Source: Polynucleobacter brandtiae
GTDB taxonomy: Bacteria > Pseudomonadota > Gammaproteobacteria > Burkholderiales > Burkholderiaceae
DNA length: 64,000 nucleotides
Assembly (NCBI RefSeq): GCF_002797575.1
Contig: NZ_PGTX01000002.1
Coordinates: 186,001-250,000, forward strand
Direction: 5' to 3'
Both the position numbers and the translations under genes were made by a program. Position 1 is the first letter of the stretch; each line of letters begins with the position of its first letter. Positions 8,572-17,128 of the stretch are shown piece after piece. The notes beneath the pieces are model-generated. The model had not been told where the DNA came from. It was given only the letters and a program-made list of their open reading frames with translations, and ran no database searches.

Positions 8572-9345
8572 ATGATTATGGCTCAATGGCTTAGATTTCA
8601 ATACCAAGGTAAACCTGGCCTTGGACAAATGCAAGGGGAACAGATTGCCGTCTATGAAGGCGACCTCTTTCAAAATCCACAGGCCACTGGGGAAACGATC
8701 AAATTGACGGATGTCACGATCGATATTCCCTGCACTCCCTCCAAGATGGTAGCCATGGTGGATAATTTTCATGCCTTAGTAGCCAAGCTTGCGCATACAG
8801 TGCCTACTGAACCCCTCTACTTTCTTAAGGGCAACAACACATTTTTAGCCGCAAATCAGACTATTCGTACGCCTGACTCATACTCAGGAAAAGTAGTTTA
8901 TGAAGGCGAATTAGGAATAGTCATCGGCAAAGACTGCTACCAAGTGAATGAGGCAGAGGCTGCAAGAGCCATTTTTGGTTACACGTGCATTAACGATGTC
9001 ACCGCTATTGAAATTCTGAATCGTGATCCAGGATATGCCCAGTGGACACGTGCAAAAAGTTTCAATACGTTTGGTGTATTTGGACCCTACATCACCACTG
9101 ATGTGGATCCTAGTAAGCTGACCGTCAAAACAATATTAAATGATCAAGAGCGTCAAAATTACCCCATTAGCGATATGATTTTTTCACCTGCACAATTAGT
9201 GAGCCTCATTTCACAGGACATACCACTGTTACCGGGCGACATTATTGCCTGCGGCACTTCTGTGGGTGTTGGCTCTATGAAACCAGGCAGCAAGGTCAGC
9301 ATCATCATTGATGGCGTCGGTCAATTAGATAATCTATTCGAGTAA
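8572..9345 (+). CDS. Fumarylacetoacetate hydrolase family protein
   Basis: Member of the FAH superfamily, whose members are C-C bond hydrolases, decarboxylases or isomerases of 2-oxo acids in aromatic and sugar-acid breakdown. The metal ligands are visible: E111 and E113 in YEGELGIVIGKD, and D142 in CINDVTA. The terminal signature GDIIACGTSVGVG lies near 229-241. At 257 residues it has the length of single-domain bacterial members. It diverges from the GrdB-like gene by about 50 bases and is closed by a bidirectional terminator. The substrate cannot be assigned from sequence. Confidence 0.85.
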   Translation: MIMAQWLRFQYQGKPGLGQMQGEQIAVYEGDLFQNPQATGETIKLTDVTIDIPCTPSKMVAMVDNFHALVAKLAHTVPTEPLYFLKGNNTFLAANQTIRTPDSYSGKVVYEGELGIVIGKDCYQVNEAEAARAIFGYTCINDVTAIEILNRDPGYAQWTRAKSFNTFGVFGPYITTDVDPSKLTVKTILNDQERQNYPISDMIFSPAQLVSLISQDIPLLPGDIIACGTSVGVGSMKPGSKVSIIIDGVGQLDNLFE

Positions 9346-9373
9346 GTCTACTTAGTATCTACCTTAAAAAATA

Positions 9374-9406
9374 AAGCCTCACCCCAGAAATAGGGTGAGG
9401 CTTTTT
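9374..9406. terminator. Bidirectional intrinsic terminator
   Basis: An 11-base-pair stem (AAGCCTCACCC at 9374-9384 and GGGTGAGGCTT at 9393-9403) with an 8-base loop is followed by Ts on the plus strand and by an A-rich flank that reads as Ts on the minus strand. It lies between the convergent FAH-family gene and the ketopantoate-reductase-like gene and can serve both. Confidence 0.9.
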
Positions 9407-9423
9407 GTTGCAGGTAATATTTT

Positions 9424-10443
9424 TTAATATCCCGATACTGAGGGTAAAGCCAAACTTCCTTTTGAAGCCTGCACGTTGTCATCCAAGTATTTAGTGAGTG
9501 CGAACACAGTATTCAAACAAGGGGTAGGTGTCTGCGTAATTTTGCCCAACTCAATGACTGAACCCAGTAAGGCATCTACTTCTAAGCTGCGACCAGCCTC
9601 TAAATCTTGCAGCATCGAAGTCTTATGTTTACCTACTTTTTCTGCGCCAGCAATACGGCGTTCAATATCGACTCGGAAGGTAACCCCCAACTTTTCTGCA
9701 ATGGTTTGGGCCTCTGCCATCATGTTACGTGCCAACTCTTTCGTTAATGGGTATTGGCAGATACCTTCTAAGGTTCCATGGGTTAATGAACTGATTGGAT
9801 TAAAGGTCATATTTCCCCACAGCTTCAACCAAATCTCAGAACGAATATCTTCCAAGATTGGTGACTTAAATCCCGCAGCCGTCATCATGTCAGAGATCTT
9901 CTGAATACGGTCTGTGACTACACCGTCTAACTCGCCCAAAGGAAATCGATTGCCTTCAACGTGGCGAATCACTCCGGGAGCCTGAGTAAAGGTAGCCGGG
10001 TAAACAACACACCCAATAATATTGTTTGGGTTGATGGCTTTTTTAGCAACACCGCCAGCATCCACTGTTTCCACTGAGTGATCCGGATAATCTCCCCCCA
10101 GCTTTTGAAAGTACCACCATGGAATCCCATTTTGCATCGGGATCAAAATGGTATCTGGGCCCATGATTAAAGCCAGATCCTGAATGATGGGCTCAACCTG
10201 ATGCGCCTTAACAGCCAAGATAATGACATCAGGTGCCTCTACGTCAGTAATTTTTTCAACAGCCTTTACTCGGGCAACTAAGGGTGCAGGTTGGTCGGCC
10301 ATAATCAAAGCAAGGCCACGTTCTTTAATTGCAGCTAGCGTAGCACCACGGGCAACCACAGTCACGTCATTACCTGATCGCGCCAGCATCACTGCAAGAT
10401 AGCCGCCAATAGCGCCACCCCCACCAATTACACAGATTTTCAT
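9424..10443 (-). CDS. Ketopantoate reductase family protein (2-dehydropantoate 2-reductase-like)
   Basis: NAD(P)H-dependent oxidoreductase of the PanE/ApbA family. The N-terminal Rossmann motif is GGGGAIGGY (7-15). VILAVKAHQ (about 75-83) and the catalytic-region stretch WLKLWGNMTFNPIS (about 206-219) fit the family. At 339 residues it is longer than E. coli PanE (303) and belongs to the larger paralogous group, so it need not be the pantothenate enzyme. A promoter with a 17-base spacer lies about 40 bases upstream, and GGAG precedes the ATG. It lies downstream of the symporter gene on the same strand. Confidence 0.8.
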   Translation of the reverse strand: MKICVIGGGGAIGGYLAVMLARSGNDVTVVARGATLAAIKERGLALIMADQPAPLVARVKAVEKITDVEAPDVIILAVKAHQVEPIIQDLALIMGPDTILIPMQNGIPWWYFQKLGGDYPDHSVETVDAGGVAKKAINPNNIIGCVVYPATFTQAPGVIRHVEGNRFPLGELDGVVTDRIQKISDMMTAAGFKSPILEDIRSEIWLKLWGNMTFNPISSLTHGTLEGICQYPLTKELARNMMAEAQTIAEKLGVTFRVDIERRIAGAEKVGKHKTSMLQDLEAGRSLEVDALLGSVIELGKITQTPTPCLNTVFALTKYLDDNVQASKGSLALPSVSGY

Positions 10444-10481
10444 AAAAACTCCATCAGAATAAAAAACTTTAAGTTAAAGCC

Positions 10482-10510
10482 ATATTAGATGAGAATATTT
10501 TGCAGTGCAA
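10482..10510 (-). promoter_or_regulatory. Probable promoter of the ketopantoate-reductase-like gene
   Basis: On the minus strand TTGCAC (10510-10505) is followed by a 17-base spacer and TAATAT (10487-10482). Four of six bases match consensus in each box, at ideal spacing. It sits in the 114-base gap after the symporter gene. Confidence 0.5.
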
Positions 10511-10557
10511 TAAGAAGTTACGCCTATGATTACCCCCTCATTGGCGTTAATGAGTGA

Positions 10558-11973
10558 CTAAATTGGGCTCAATCTTCCCCTAGGTACTAATCCACCTAAA
10601 AGCATGCCAACAATACTGGCAAACAAACCAGCTAATTGAGGGGGAAGGATGGCATGAGGCGCTAAAGTTTCGCAACTGATCCATACGGTCAGGCCGCATA
10701 CGACTGATAGCAAACCCCCTAATGAGTTCGCCCTCGACCAGTACACACCAAAAGCAAGCGGAACAAAGGCGGCAACCAATGTGACCTTGTAGGCATTTTC
10801 AACCATCTTAAATATCGACAACTCAGAATTAATGGCAAAAAAGGTAACGACAACCGTAAAACACAAAACAGTCATTCTCATCACCTTGAGTAGGTCTTGA
10901 TCAGATAAATGCTTAAAGAACCCTCTAACGATATTTTCTGCAAAGGTTACCGATGGTGCTAGCAGGGTAGCGCTTGCACAGCTCTTGATGGCAGAAAGAA
11001 GTGCCCCAAAAAACATCACTTGGGCAATCATGGGCGCATGATTCAAGATCAACTTAGGCAAAATCATTTGTGGATCAGTATTGAGGTATTGCTTTACTAG
11101 ATCAGGGCTAATGATAGTAGCCGCATAGGCTAGATAGAGAGGGACAAAAGCAAAAATGAAATACATCACGCCTCCTAATAATGCAGCCTGCACTGCAATA
11201 TTGGCGTTCTTAGATGAAGTAATTCTCTGAAATACATCCTGCTGTGGAATGGATCCCAACATCATGGTGCATAAGGCGGCAGTAAATCCTAGGATAGAGG
11301 CAAGATTCATATCAGGCCAAAAGTTTGAGAATTGACCGGCGGCAGCTGCATGCTCAATCACCACACTAATTCCACCCGTTTGAGAAGTGATTTCACCACC
11401 GATGTACAGCATACCAATCACAATAATGATCATCTGAATAAAGTCCGTGATGGCTACCGACCACATACCTCCAAATAAGGTGTAGATCAATACGCTCCCT
11501 GCGCCGATCAACATACCCCCAGTTTGAGAAATACTGCCATCAGACACCACATTAAAAACCAAGCCTAAGGCCTTAATCTGCGCTGCAACCCACCCCAAAT
11601 AGGACACCACAATACAGAGCGTGACTAAAACCTCGACGGTACGCCCATATTTTTCCCTGAAAAAATCACCAATTGTTAGCATTCGGCGGTTATAAAGATG
11701 GCGGGCAAAAAAGAGGCCTACCAGTATTAAGCACAAAGAAGATCCAAAGGGATCGGAAACAATCCCTCCCAGCCCTTCCTTTAAAAAAGTTGCTGGAATA
11801 CCGAGAACAGCCTCAGAACCAAACCAAGTGGCAAATACCGTAGCGGTTACCACCGGCAGGGGCAGGCTATGTCCTGCTGCTGCAAAGTCAGCGGTATTTT
11901 TAACCCGTAGAGCCGCCCACAGACCGATGCCTACCGATATCACCCAATAGATGATGACAAACCAAATCAACAT
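10558..11973 (-). CDS. Sodium:solute symporter family protein
   Basis: Inner-membrane secondary transporter of the SSS family with about 12-13 hydrophobic helices over 471 residues. Family hallmarks include the early helix segment FATWFGSEAVLGIPATF (about 47-63), FFREKYGRTVEV after helix 3, and the GGMWSVAITDFIQ stretch (about 167-179), a typical SSS signature. The substrate (organic acid, amino acid or similar) cannot be read from the sequence. AAGG and AGGAGA lie just upstream of the ATG. It diverges from the squalene synthase gene over about 125 bases that hold no other gene. Confidence 0.88.
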   Translation of the reverse strand: MLIWFVIIYWVISVGIGLWAALRVKNTADFAAAGHSLPLPVVTATVFATWFGSEAVLGIPATFLKEGLGGIVSDPFGSSLCLILVGLFFARHLYNRRMLTIGDFFREKYGRTVEVLVTLCIVVSYLGWVAAQIKALGLVFNVVSDGSISQTGGMLIGAGSVLIYTLFGGMWSVAITDFIQMIIIVIGMLYIGGEITSQTGGISVVIEHAAAAGQFSNFWPDMNLASILGFTAALCTMMLGSIPQQDVFQRITSSKNANIAVQAALLGGVMYFIFAFVPLYLAYAATIISPDLVKQYLNTDPQMILPKLILNHAPMIAQVMFFGALLSAIKSCASATLLAPSVTFAENIVRGFFKHLSDQDLLKVMRMTVLCFTVVVTFFAINSELSIFKMVENAYKVTLVAAFVPLAFGVYWSRANSLGGLLSVVCGLTVWISCETLAPHAILPPQLAGLFASIVGMLLGGLVPRGRLSPI

Positions 11974-12098
11974 CGCCTTATGTCTCCTAAAGGAATTTTG
12001 TCAAATTATATGGCTTTGTCACTTATGTCATCTAATGCCGTCCGATGCCATCCATTACCGAAGAGATCAATCCCGCTATGGCTGTCTGAGATAATTCA

Positions 12099-13064
12099 TT
12101 GGTGTATTTATCAGTGAACCCCCAAGAAGATTTGGCTTATCAAAAAGCCATCTTGGGCTCTGTTTCGCGCACTTTTGCCCTCACCATTCCCCTGCTCCCA
12201 CCAGAAATGGAAGTGGTAGTCGGAAACACTTATTTACTGTGCCGCATCGTCGATACCATTGAAGATGCAGCAGAACTCACCCCAACTGAAAAACAATCCC
12301 TATCTAAGTTATTTTTAGATTCTGTTTTAGGAGCTGCCCCCGCAGAGTCCTTTGTTGCCCCCTGTTTACAAGCACTAAAAAATCACCCTAATGCAGATGA
12401 GCTTGATTTGATTGCTCACATCCCAACTGTTTTACGCATTTTTCATACCTTCCCCCAAGCTAACCAAGCAGCCATTAGCCGCTGCGTTTCCATCATGTCG
12501 GACGGGATGACTCGCTTTCATCATCGACAAAATAAAGATGGCCTCAAAGACTTAGCTGAATTTGAAGACTATTGCTACGTCGTTGCGGGAGTGGTTGGAG
12601 AGCTCCTCACGACACTTTTTACTTCCTACTCGCCAGCATTTGCAAGGCGAATTAAAGGACATGAAGCACTAGCCATTGGATTTGGACAGGCCTTACAAAT
12701 GACCAATATCCTCAAGGACTCCCCAGAGGACCAGGCACGCGGAGTGAACTGGAAGCCCGCCCGACTGAATCAGTCAGACCTCCTCCAAATCGCTACCGAT
12801 AAATTAGCAGACTCCTTAAAATATATTCTCCTGATCCCAAAAAATGAGGCTGGTATGAGGCGCTTCTGCTTCCTTGCTTTTGGTCTTGCGGTCATGACCT
12901 TAGGAAAAATTACTGATAGATCGGCAATGTTCAATTCATCAGGCGTAAAGCTCTCCCGAAATACCGTATGGATTTTTTATGCTTTTACAAAGATCGCCGC
13001 AACGAATGATTACTTAATAAAGGCGTTCTATTTTGTTACTTCTCGCAGGCTGAGACAGCCTTAA
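12099..13064 (+). CDS. Squalene synthase-type prenyltransferase
   Basis: Head-to-head farnesyl diphosphate condensing enzyme. Both aspartate-rich motifs match squalene synthase of the eukaryotic type: DTIED (52-56) and NILKDSPEDQ (203-212). YCYVVAGVVGELLT (158-171) corresponds to the conserved YCHYVAGLVG segment. This differs from the HpnC/HpnD/HpnE route. The start is uncertain: TTG at 12099, GTG at 12102 and GTG at 12114 are all in frame, none with a good Shine-Dalgarno and no ATG nearby. A hydrophobic C terminus could attach it to the membrane. The last four bases overlap the convergent alkyltransferase gene. The product (squalene for hopanoids, or another C30 lipid) is inferred. Confidence 0.78.
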   Translation: MVYLSVNPQEDLAYQKAILGSVSRTFALTIPLLPPEMEVVVGNTYLLCRIVDTIEDAAELTPTEKQSLSKLFLDSVLGAAPAESFVAPCLQALKNHPNADELDLIAHIPTVLRIFHTFPQANQAAISRCVSIMSDGMTRFHHRQNKDGLKDLAEFEDYCYVVAGVVGELLTTLFTSYSPAFARRIKGHEALAIGFGQALQMTNILKDSPEDQARGVNWKPARLNQSDLLQIATDKLADSLKYILLIPKNEAGMRRFCFLAFGLAVMTLGKITDRSAMFNSSGVKLSRNTVWIFYAFTKIAATNDYLIKAFYFVTSRRLRQP

Positions 13065-13573
13065 ATAGCGCCCTCGTGTTTTAGTAGCCAAACTTTAATT
13101 TGGCGATAAAAACCAGGATTATCTTCCCCCATAAATCCGCCGATACCCTGAGTCGAAACTACTCGATGACAGGGGATAACTAATGGATAAGGATTAGCGC
13201 CGCAAGCCCATCCCACAGCACGAGGTCCGCTTTGAATGCCCCTGGCAATCTCCCCATAACTTGCAGTATTGCCAGCCTTGATTCCTGAAATAGCGTCCCA
13301 TACTTTTTGTTGGTGCGCAGTTCCAGTAGGCTTTAAGGGTAAATCAAATGTAAATGCCGCATCAATAAAGTACCGAGCGCACTGGTTTTCAAATACCTTC
13401 GCCAATGCATTGCCGGGCGAAAGACCAACGCTTCCTAGGGGAAGGTAGTCTATTTTGGAAATCATCAGACTCTCCTGTACCAGTTCAGTCTGAAGACCCA
13501 AGCAAGCAAAGGGAGCCTCAATGATGCAATATTCAACCGATTGGGGAATGAAGATCGGTTTAATGTTAGTCAT
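13061..13573 (-). CDS. ogt: Methylated-DNA--protein-cysteine methyltransferase
   Basis: Suicide DNA-repair protein that transfers alkyl groups from O6-alkylguanine to its own cysteine. The active site PCHRVV has the acceptor cysteine at residue 135. The upstream helix-turn-helix segment TASYGEIARGI (about 103-113) and GPRAVGWACGANPYP (about 117-131, with the Arg finger) are intact. At 170 residues it is a stand-alone Ogt rather than an Ada fusion. It converges on the squalene synthase gene and diverges from the CorC-family gene. Confidence 0.93.
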   Translation of the reverse strand: MTNIKPIFIPQSVEYCIIEAPFACLGLQTELVQESLMISKIDYLPLGSVGLSPGNALAKVFENQCARYFIDAAFTFDLPLKPTGTAHQQKVWDAISGIKAGNTASYGEIARGIQSGPRAVGWACGANPYPLVIPCHRVVSTQGIGGFMGEDNPGFYRQIKVWLLKHEGAI

Positions 13574-13689
13574 GCGACGATTCTGACATACATCTCAGTC
13601 CGCATGAACCCAATTTTCTGGTCTGCCTATAGCTAGTGAAACCACACTTTGCTATATTGAATCCTCCTTATTCTTTCTAGGCATATTTG

Positions 13690-14973
13690 ATGGACACTTT
13701 TTTTGATAACTGGCCTTTTGTTGGTCAAGTTGCACTAGTCCTATTTTTACTGGCACTTTCTGGCTTCTTCTCGATGACCGAGACAAGTATGTTGTCCTCT
13801 AATCGGCATCGACTAAGGGCAATGGCCAATAGCGGAAATCCTGGTGCCGCACTTGCCGAGCGACTGCTTAAAAGAATAGATTCTTTACTCTCTGTTCTGC
13901 TCATCTCCAATAATTTGATCAATACTATTCTGCCGATCTTGGTGACTGGTATTGCATTACATTTATTTGGCGATAGTGGATTAGTTCTGTCAATTGCCAC
14001 CTTGGTTGTGGCAATGTTAATTATCATTTTTAGCGAAATTATTCCCAAGGTCATTGGTGCCGCTTTTCCTGAAAAAATTGCCAGCAATGTAGGGTGGATT
14101 ATTCTGCCACTGGCTTATGTTTTAAAGCCGCTACTTTGGTTGATCAATGCCTTGGTATCAAGCCTCATGAAGATTTCTGGATTGCAAACCTCTACTGAAA
14201 GTAGAGCCATGAGCAAGGAAGAGTTGCGAAGCCTTGTATTGGAATCTAACCGCTTTGTCTCTACCCACCATAGAAATATTCTGCTGAATTTATTTAATTT
14301 AGAAAACATCTTGGTTGATGACGTAATGACACCCCGTTCAAAAATTGAAATGCTGGATGTATCAAGGCCAATCAACGAAGTGATGGAGCAATTAGAAACG
14401 TGTTATCACAATAAATTGCCTGTTTGTGATATTGACTCTGAACGTATTATTGGCATCCTTTCAGTCAAAAAGGCACTGTCTTTGCTCGGTAATAATGAGT
14501 TACGACACGAGGACTTTAAGGCACTGCTCAATGAGCCCTACTTTATACCTAGTGGCACACCTGTATTGCAACAAATGCAATTCTTTCAAGACAATCAACA
14601 GCGCTTAAGCTTGGTAGTCAACGAATATGGTGAGCTACTCGGGTTAGTGACTTTCGAGGATATTGTCGAAGAATTAATTGGTGAATTTACAACCTCATTC
14701 TCTAATCTCTCTCATGATCCACGCTGGCTTAAAGACGGCACCTACCTTGCGAGTGGAACTGCTGCGCTGCGAGATTTAAATCGCCTTCTAGACCTGAATT
14801 TACCGCTTGAAGGACCGCGCACATTAAATGGGCTTATCCTTGAAAAATTAGAGGCTATTCCAGATCATGACGTCAGTATCAAAATTGCTAATGTTGTATT
14901 AGAAATTGTGCAATGTGACGAGCAAGGCGTTAAAACTGTCAAGCTCTACAGACCTCATCAGAATCTAGATTGA
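13690..14973 (+). CDS. HlyC/CorC family membrane protein with CNNM and CBS domains
   Basis: Predicted inner-membrane protein related to CorB/CorC and to Mg2+ or Co2+ transport. The N-terminal CNNM/DUF21 part (about 1-190) has four hydrophobic segments. It is followed by paired CBS domains (VDDVMTPRSKIEML near 213-226, LVVNEYGELLGLVTFEDIVEELIGEF in outline near 312-337) and a C-terminal CorC-HlyC domain. I chose the ATG at 13690 rather than the TTG one codon earlier. The stop overlaps the TTG start of pilB as TTGA. The gene precedes the pilus assembly set, an arrangement I recall from other Burkholderiales. The transported ion is not shown by sequence. Confidence 0.88.
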   Translation: MDTFFDNWPFVGQVALVLFLLALSGFFSMTETSMLSSNRHRLRAMANSGNPGAALAERLLKRIDSLLSVLLISNNLINTILPILVTGIALHLFGDSGLVLSIATLVVAMLIIIFSEIIPKVIGAAFPEKIASNVGWIILPLAYVLKPLLWLINALVSSLMKISGLQTSTESRAMSKEELRSLVLESNRFVSTHHRNILLNLFNLENILVDDVMTPRSKIEMLDVSRPINEVMEQLETCYHNKLPVCDIDSERIIGILSVKKALSLLGNNELRHEDFKALLNEPYFIPSGTPVLQQMQFFQDNQQRLSLVVNEYGELLGLVTFEDIVEELIGEFTTSFSNLSHDPRWLKDGTYLASGTAALRDLNRLLDLNLPLEGPRTLNGLILEKLEAIPDHDVSIKIANVVLEIVQCDEQGVKTVKLYRPHQNLD

Positions 14974-16064
14974 GTCGCTCACATCATGACTCACTGCACG
15001 ACTCACTCCACGACTCTCATGTTATTCGTACCTGGTACAAGATTGCAGTTCATGCTTTAAATTCCAGGGCAACGGATATTCATATCGAGGCTAGGCCTCA
15101 GGAAACAATTGTCCGTGTGAGGATAGATGGGCAACTAGAAATGCAAAATCAATTTCCGATTGAGCTGCATGAGCGCCTGCTTGCTCGCATCAAAATATTG
15201 GCTCGCTTAGATATCGCTGAGAAACGCTTGCCGCAAGATGGCCGCCTTTCAATTGGACTCGATTTCAGTAAACCTAATATTGATTGCCGGGTTTCTATTC
15301 TGCCTACACTGTATGGTGAAAAAGCGGTTGTCCGCATACTCCCTAGTCAAATAGAAGATCTGGATCTCAATAAACTGGGCTTGCTGCCAGAACAGCTGGC
15401 AATTTTTCATCAAGCTATCCGCCAGACCAATGGCCTGATATTGGTGACTGGCCCTACAGGCAGCGGTAAGACCCGCACACTCTATAGCTGTCTAAATGCG
15501 TTGAACCAAATTGAACGCAATATTTGCTCCGTAGAGGATCCTATTGAAATACGACTCCCGGGAGTAAATCAAGTTGCCTATCATCCACGTGCAGGTTTAG
15601 ATTTTCCCATCATCATCCGCGCCCTATTAAGGCAAGATCCTGATGTGATCATGATTGGTGAAATACGAGATGCAGCTACTGCGCAACTGGCTATTCAAGC
15701 TGCACAAACCGGCCATCTAGTATTGAGTACCCTGCATACTCGCAATGCTTTAGGCGCATTAAGTCGGTTAAAGATGCTTGGTGTGGATCAGGAATCTGTC
15801 GAATCGTGTCTTCGCTGCGTTAGTTCACAAAGACTAGTGCGCAAACCCTGTCATTTCTGCAGGAACCATGGCGGGATTTCGGAGTGCTTGCATTGCAGAG
15901 GCTCCGGTTATTTTGGTCGACTGGGAGTACATGAGGTACTGGGTAGCAATGAGTTAAATGGATTAAATCCCCACTGCAATCTGTACGCAGCCGGTAGAAA
16001 AGCGGTTCAAGAAGGATTAATTGATCAGAAATCCTTGGATGCTGAGGTAGGTATTTGGCACTAA
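14970..16064 (+). CDS. pilB: Short GspE/PilB-type assembly ATPase
   Basis: Cytoplasmic hexameric ATPase that powers pilus extension or type II secretion. The catalytic half is complete: ATDIHIE (34-40), QDGRL (89-93), Walker A GPTGSGKT (161-168), SVEDP (187-191), the Walker B region DPDVIMIGEIRD (223-234), the His box STLHT, and the zinc cysteines C294, C297, C306 and C309. Full-length PilB/GspE is about 500-570 residues; this one is 364 and begins right at the N2 domain, with no MshEN/N1 domain. No ATG is usable until residue 58, so TTG overlapping the previous stop (TTGA) is the likely start. The first 20 residues contain an HDSL repeat. Confidence 0.88.
   Translation: MSRSHHDSLHDSLHDSHVIRTWYKIAVHALNSRATDIHIEARPQETIVRVRIDGQLEMQNQFPIELHERLLARIKILARLDIAEKRLPQDGRLSIGLDFSKPNIDCRVSILPTLYGEKAVVRILPSQIEDLDLNKLGLLPEQLAIFHQAIRQTNGLILVTGPTGSGKTRTLYSCLNALNQIERNICSVEDPIEIRLPGVNQVAYHPRAGLDFPIIIRALLRQDPDVIMIGEIRDAATAQLAIQAAQTGHLVLSTLHTRNALGALSRLKMLGVDQESVESCLRCVSSQRLVRKPCHFCRNHGGISECLHCRGSGYFGRLGVHEVLGSNELNGLNPHCNLYAAGRKAVQEGLIDQKSLDAEVGIWH
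14985..15020 (+). repeat. Three 12-base tandem units at the pilB 5' end
   Basis: Units CATGACTCACTG (14985-14996), CACGACTCACTC (14997-15008) and the diverged CACGACTCTCAT (15009-15020) encode HDSL, HDSL, HDSH. The pattern suggests slippage-type expansion in a dispensable N-terminal tail. Confidence 0.75.
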
Positions 16065-17128
16065 TAAACCCATTTTCAAATCGATCTTTGAGTAAAACGG
16101 AGCAACTCCACTTTTCTCAGCAATTATTAGCGCTGCTTCATGCGGGCCTGCCTCTGCTCAATTGCATACGGCTGATTATCCAATCCGCCCCAAAGTCTAG
16201 GCATTCATGGTTAGAAAATCTCCACGCGCTTCTTCAAAAGGGTAACAGCTTCTCTCACTGCTTAAGTGCACAAGGTGGAAAATTTTCTCCTGAGTTTTAT
16301 AACCTAATTAGAGTGAGTGAGAGATCTGGAGATCTTGCACTAGCGTTGCGTACTATCTCCGAGCAACTAGAAGCCCAAATTGAATTACGTAGAAAAGTAC
16401 TGCAGTCTTTGACTTATCCTGTAATCACTTTGTCTACCTCATTCTTACTGGTCTTAGTAATGATGGTTTGGGTGGTTCCTGTTTTTAAGGATGTCTTTAG
16501 TCATTTCCAAGCGGAGCTGCCTACGCCAACTAAGGCGCTAATCGCTATTTCAAGCGCGATACAAAGTAATTTTATAGAGCTACTTAGTCTATGTTTTTTA
16601 GGGCTAGGGGGTTTTATTTATAGCTGGATTAGATTCATCTCCTTGCAAAAGTGCTGCGACAAGCTCATCCTTTGCCTACCCTTAGTAGGCAATTTAGTAC
16701 GGCTAGCAACGCTCAACCACTGGTGCAGAACCCTGGGCCATCTATTAGAGGCCGGCTTACCCCTTCCGGACGCACTTCGAGTGACGGCACAATCATCCAA
16801 TAACTGGGTAAGCCACGATATGAGTGCTGAAATCTTTAAACATCTGACCCGTGGATGGCCATTAGGTGAAGCACTCAAAAGAGCTGATCCACATTCCATG
16901 CTTTTAGACATTGAAACTTTGTTGCTACTGCATATTGGCGCTGAAGGAGGATCATTATCGGAAATGCTCAATAAGCGAGCGCATACTCTGGGGTCTCAGC
17001 TCAGCGGACAGTTACACACACTGAGTCAGAGCTTAGAGCCTTTACTCATTCTTTTAGTCGGGATTATTATCGGCAGCTTAGTCATTATCTTGTACCTTCC
17101 AATCTTCAACTTAGGACAAATCATTTGA
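16055..17128 (+). CDS. pilC: Short PilC/GspF-type inner-membrane platform protein
   Basis: Polytopic inner-membrane protein that couples the assembly ATPase to pilin addition. Two GspF domains are visible. The first has LLALLHAGLPLLNCI (about 25-39), FYNLIRVSERSGDLALAL (about 87-104) and a following transmembrane pair. The second has LGHLLEAGLPLPDAL (about 227-241), IGAEGGSLSEML (about 291-302) and a C-terminal helix. Typical PilC is about 400 residues; this one is 357 and lacks the first 50 or so, starting directly at the first GspF domain. It starts at a TTG overlapping pilB by 10 bases, and its own stop overlaps pilD as TTGA. Confidence 0.87.
   Translation: MALINPFSNRSLSKTEQLHFSQQLLALLHAGLPLLNCIRLIIQSAPKSRHSWLENLHALLQKGNSFSHCLSAQGGKFSPEFYNLIRVSERSGDLALALRTISEQLEAQIELRRKVLQSLTYPVITLSTSFLLVLVMMVWVVPVFKDVFSHFQAELPTPTKALIAISSAIQSNFIELLSLCFLGLGGFIYSWIRFISLQKCCDKLILCLPLVGNLVRLATLNHWCRTLGHLLEAGLPLPDALRVTAQSSNNWVSHDMSAEIFKHLTRGWPLGEALKRADPHSMLLDIETLLLLHIGAEGGSLSEMLNKRAHTLGSQLSGQLHTLSQSLEPLLILLVGIIIGSLVIILYLPIFNLGQII

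Noticed and set aside
9476-9904. A 142-codon frame antisense to the ketopantoate-reductase-like gene.
   Set aside because: Shadow of a well-supported Rossmann-fold gene; no domain or start signal.
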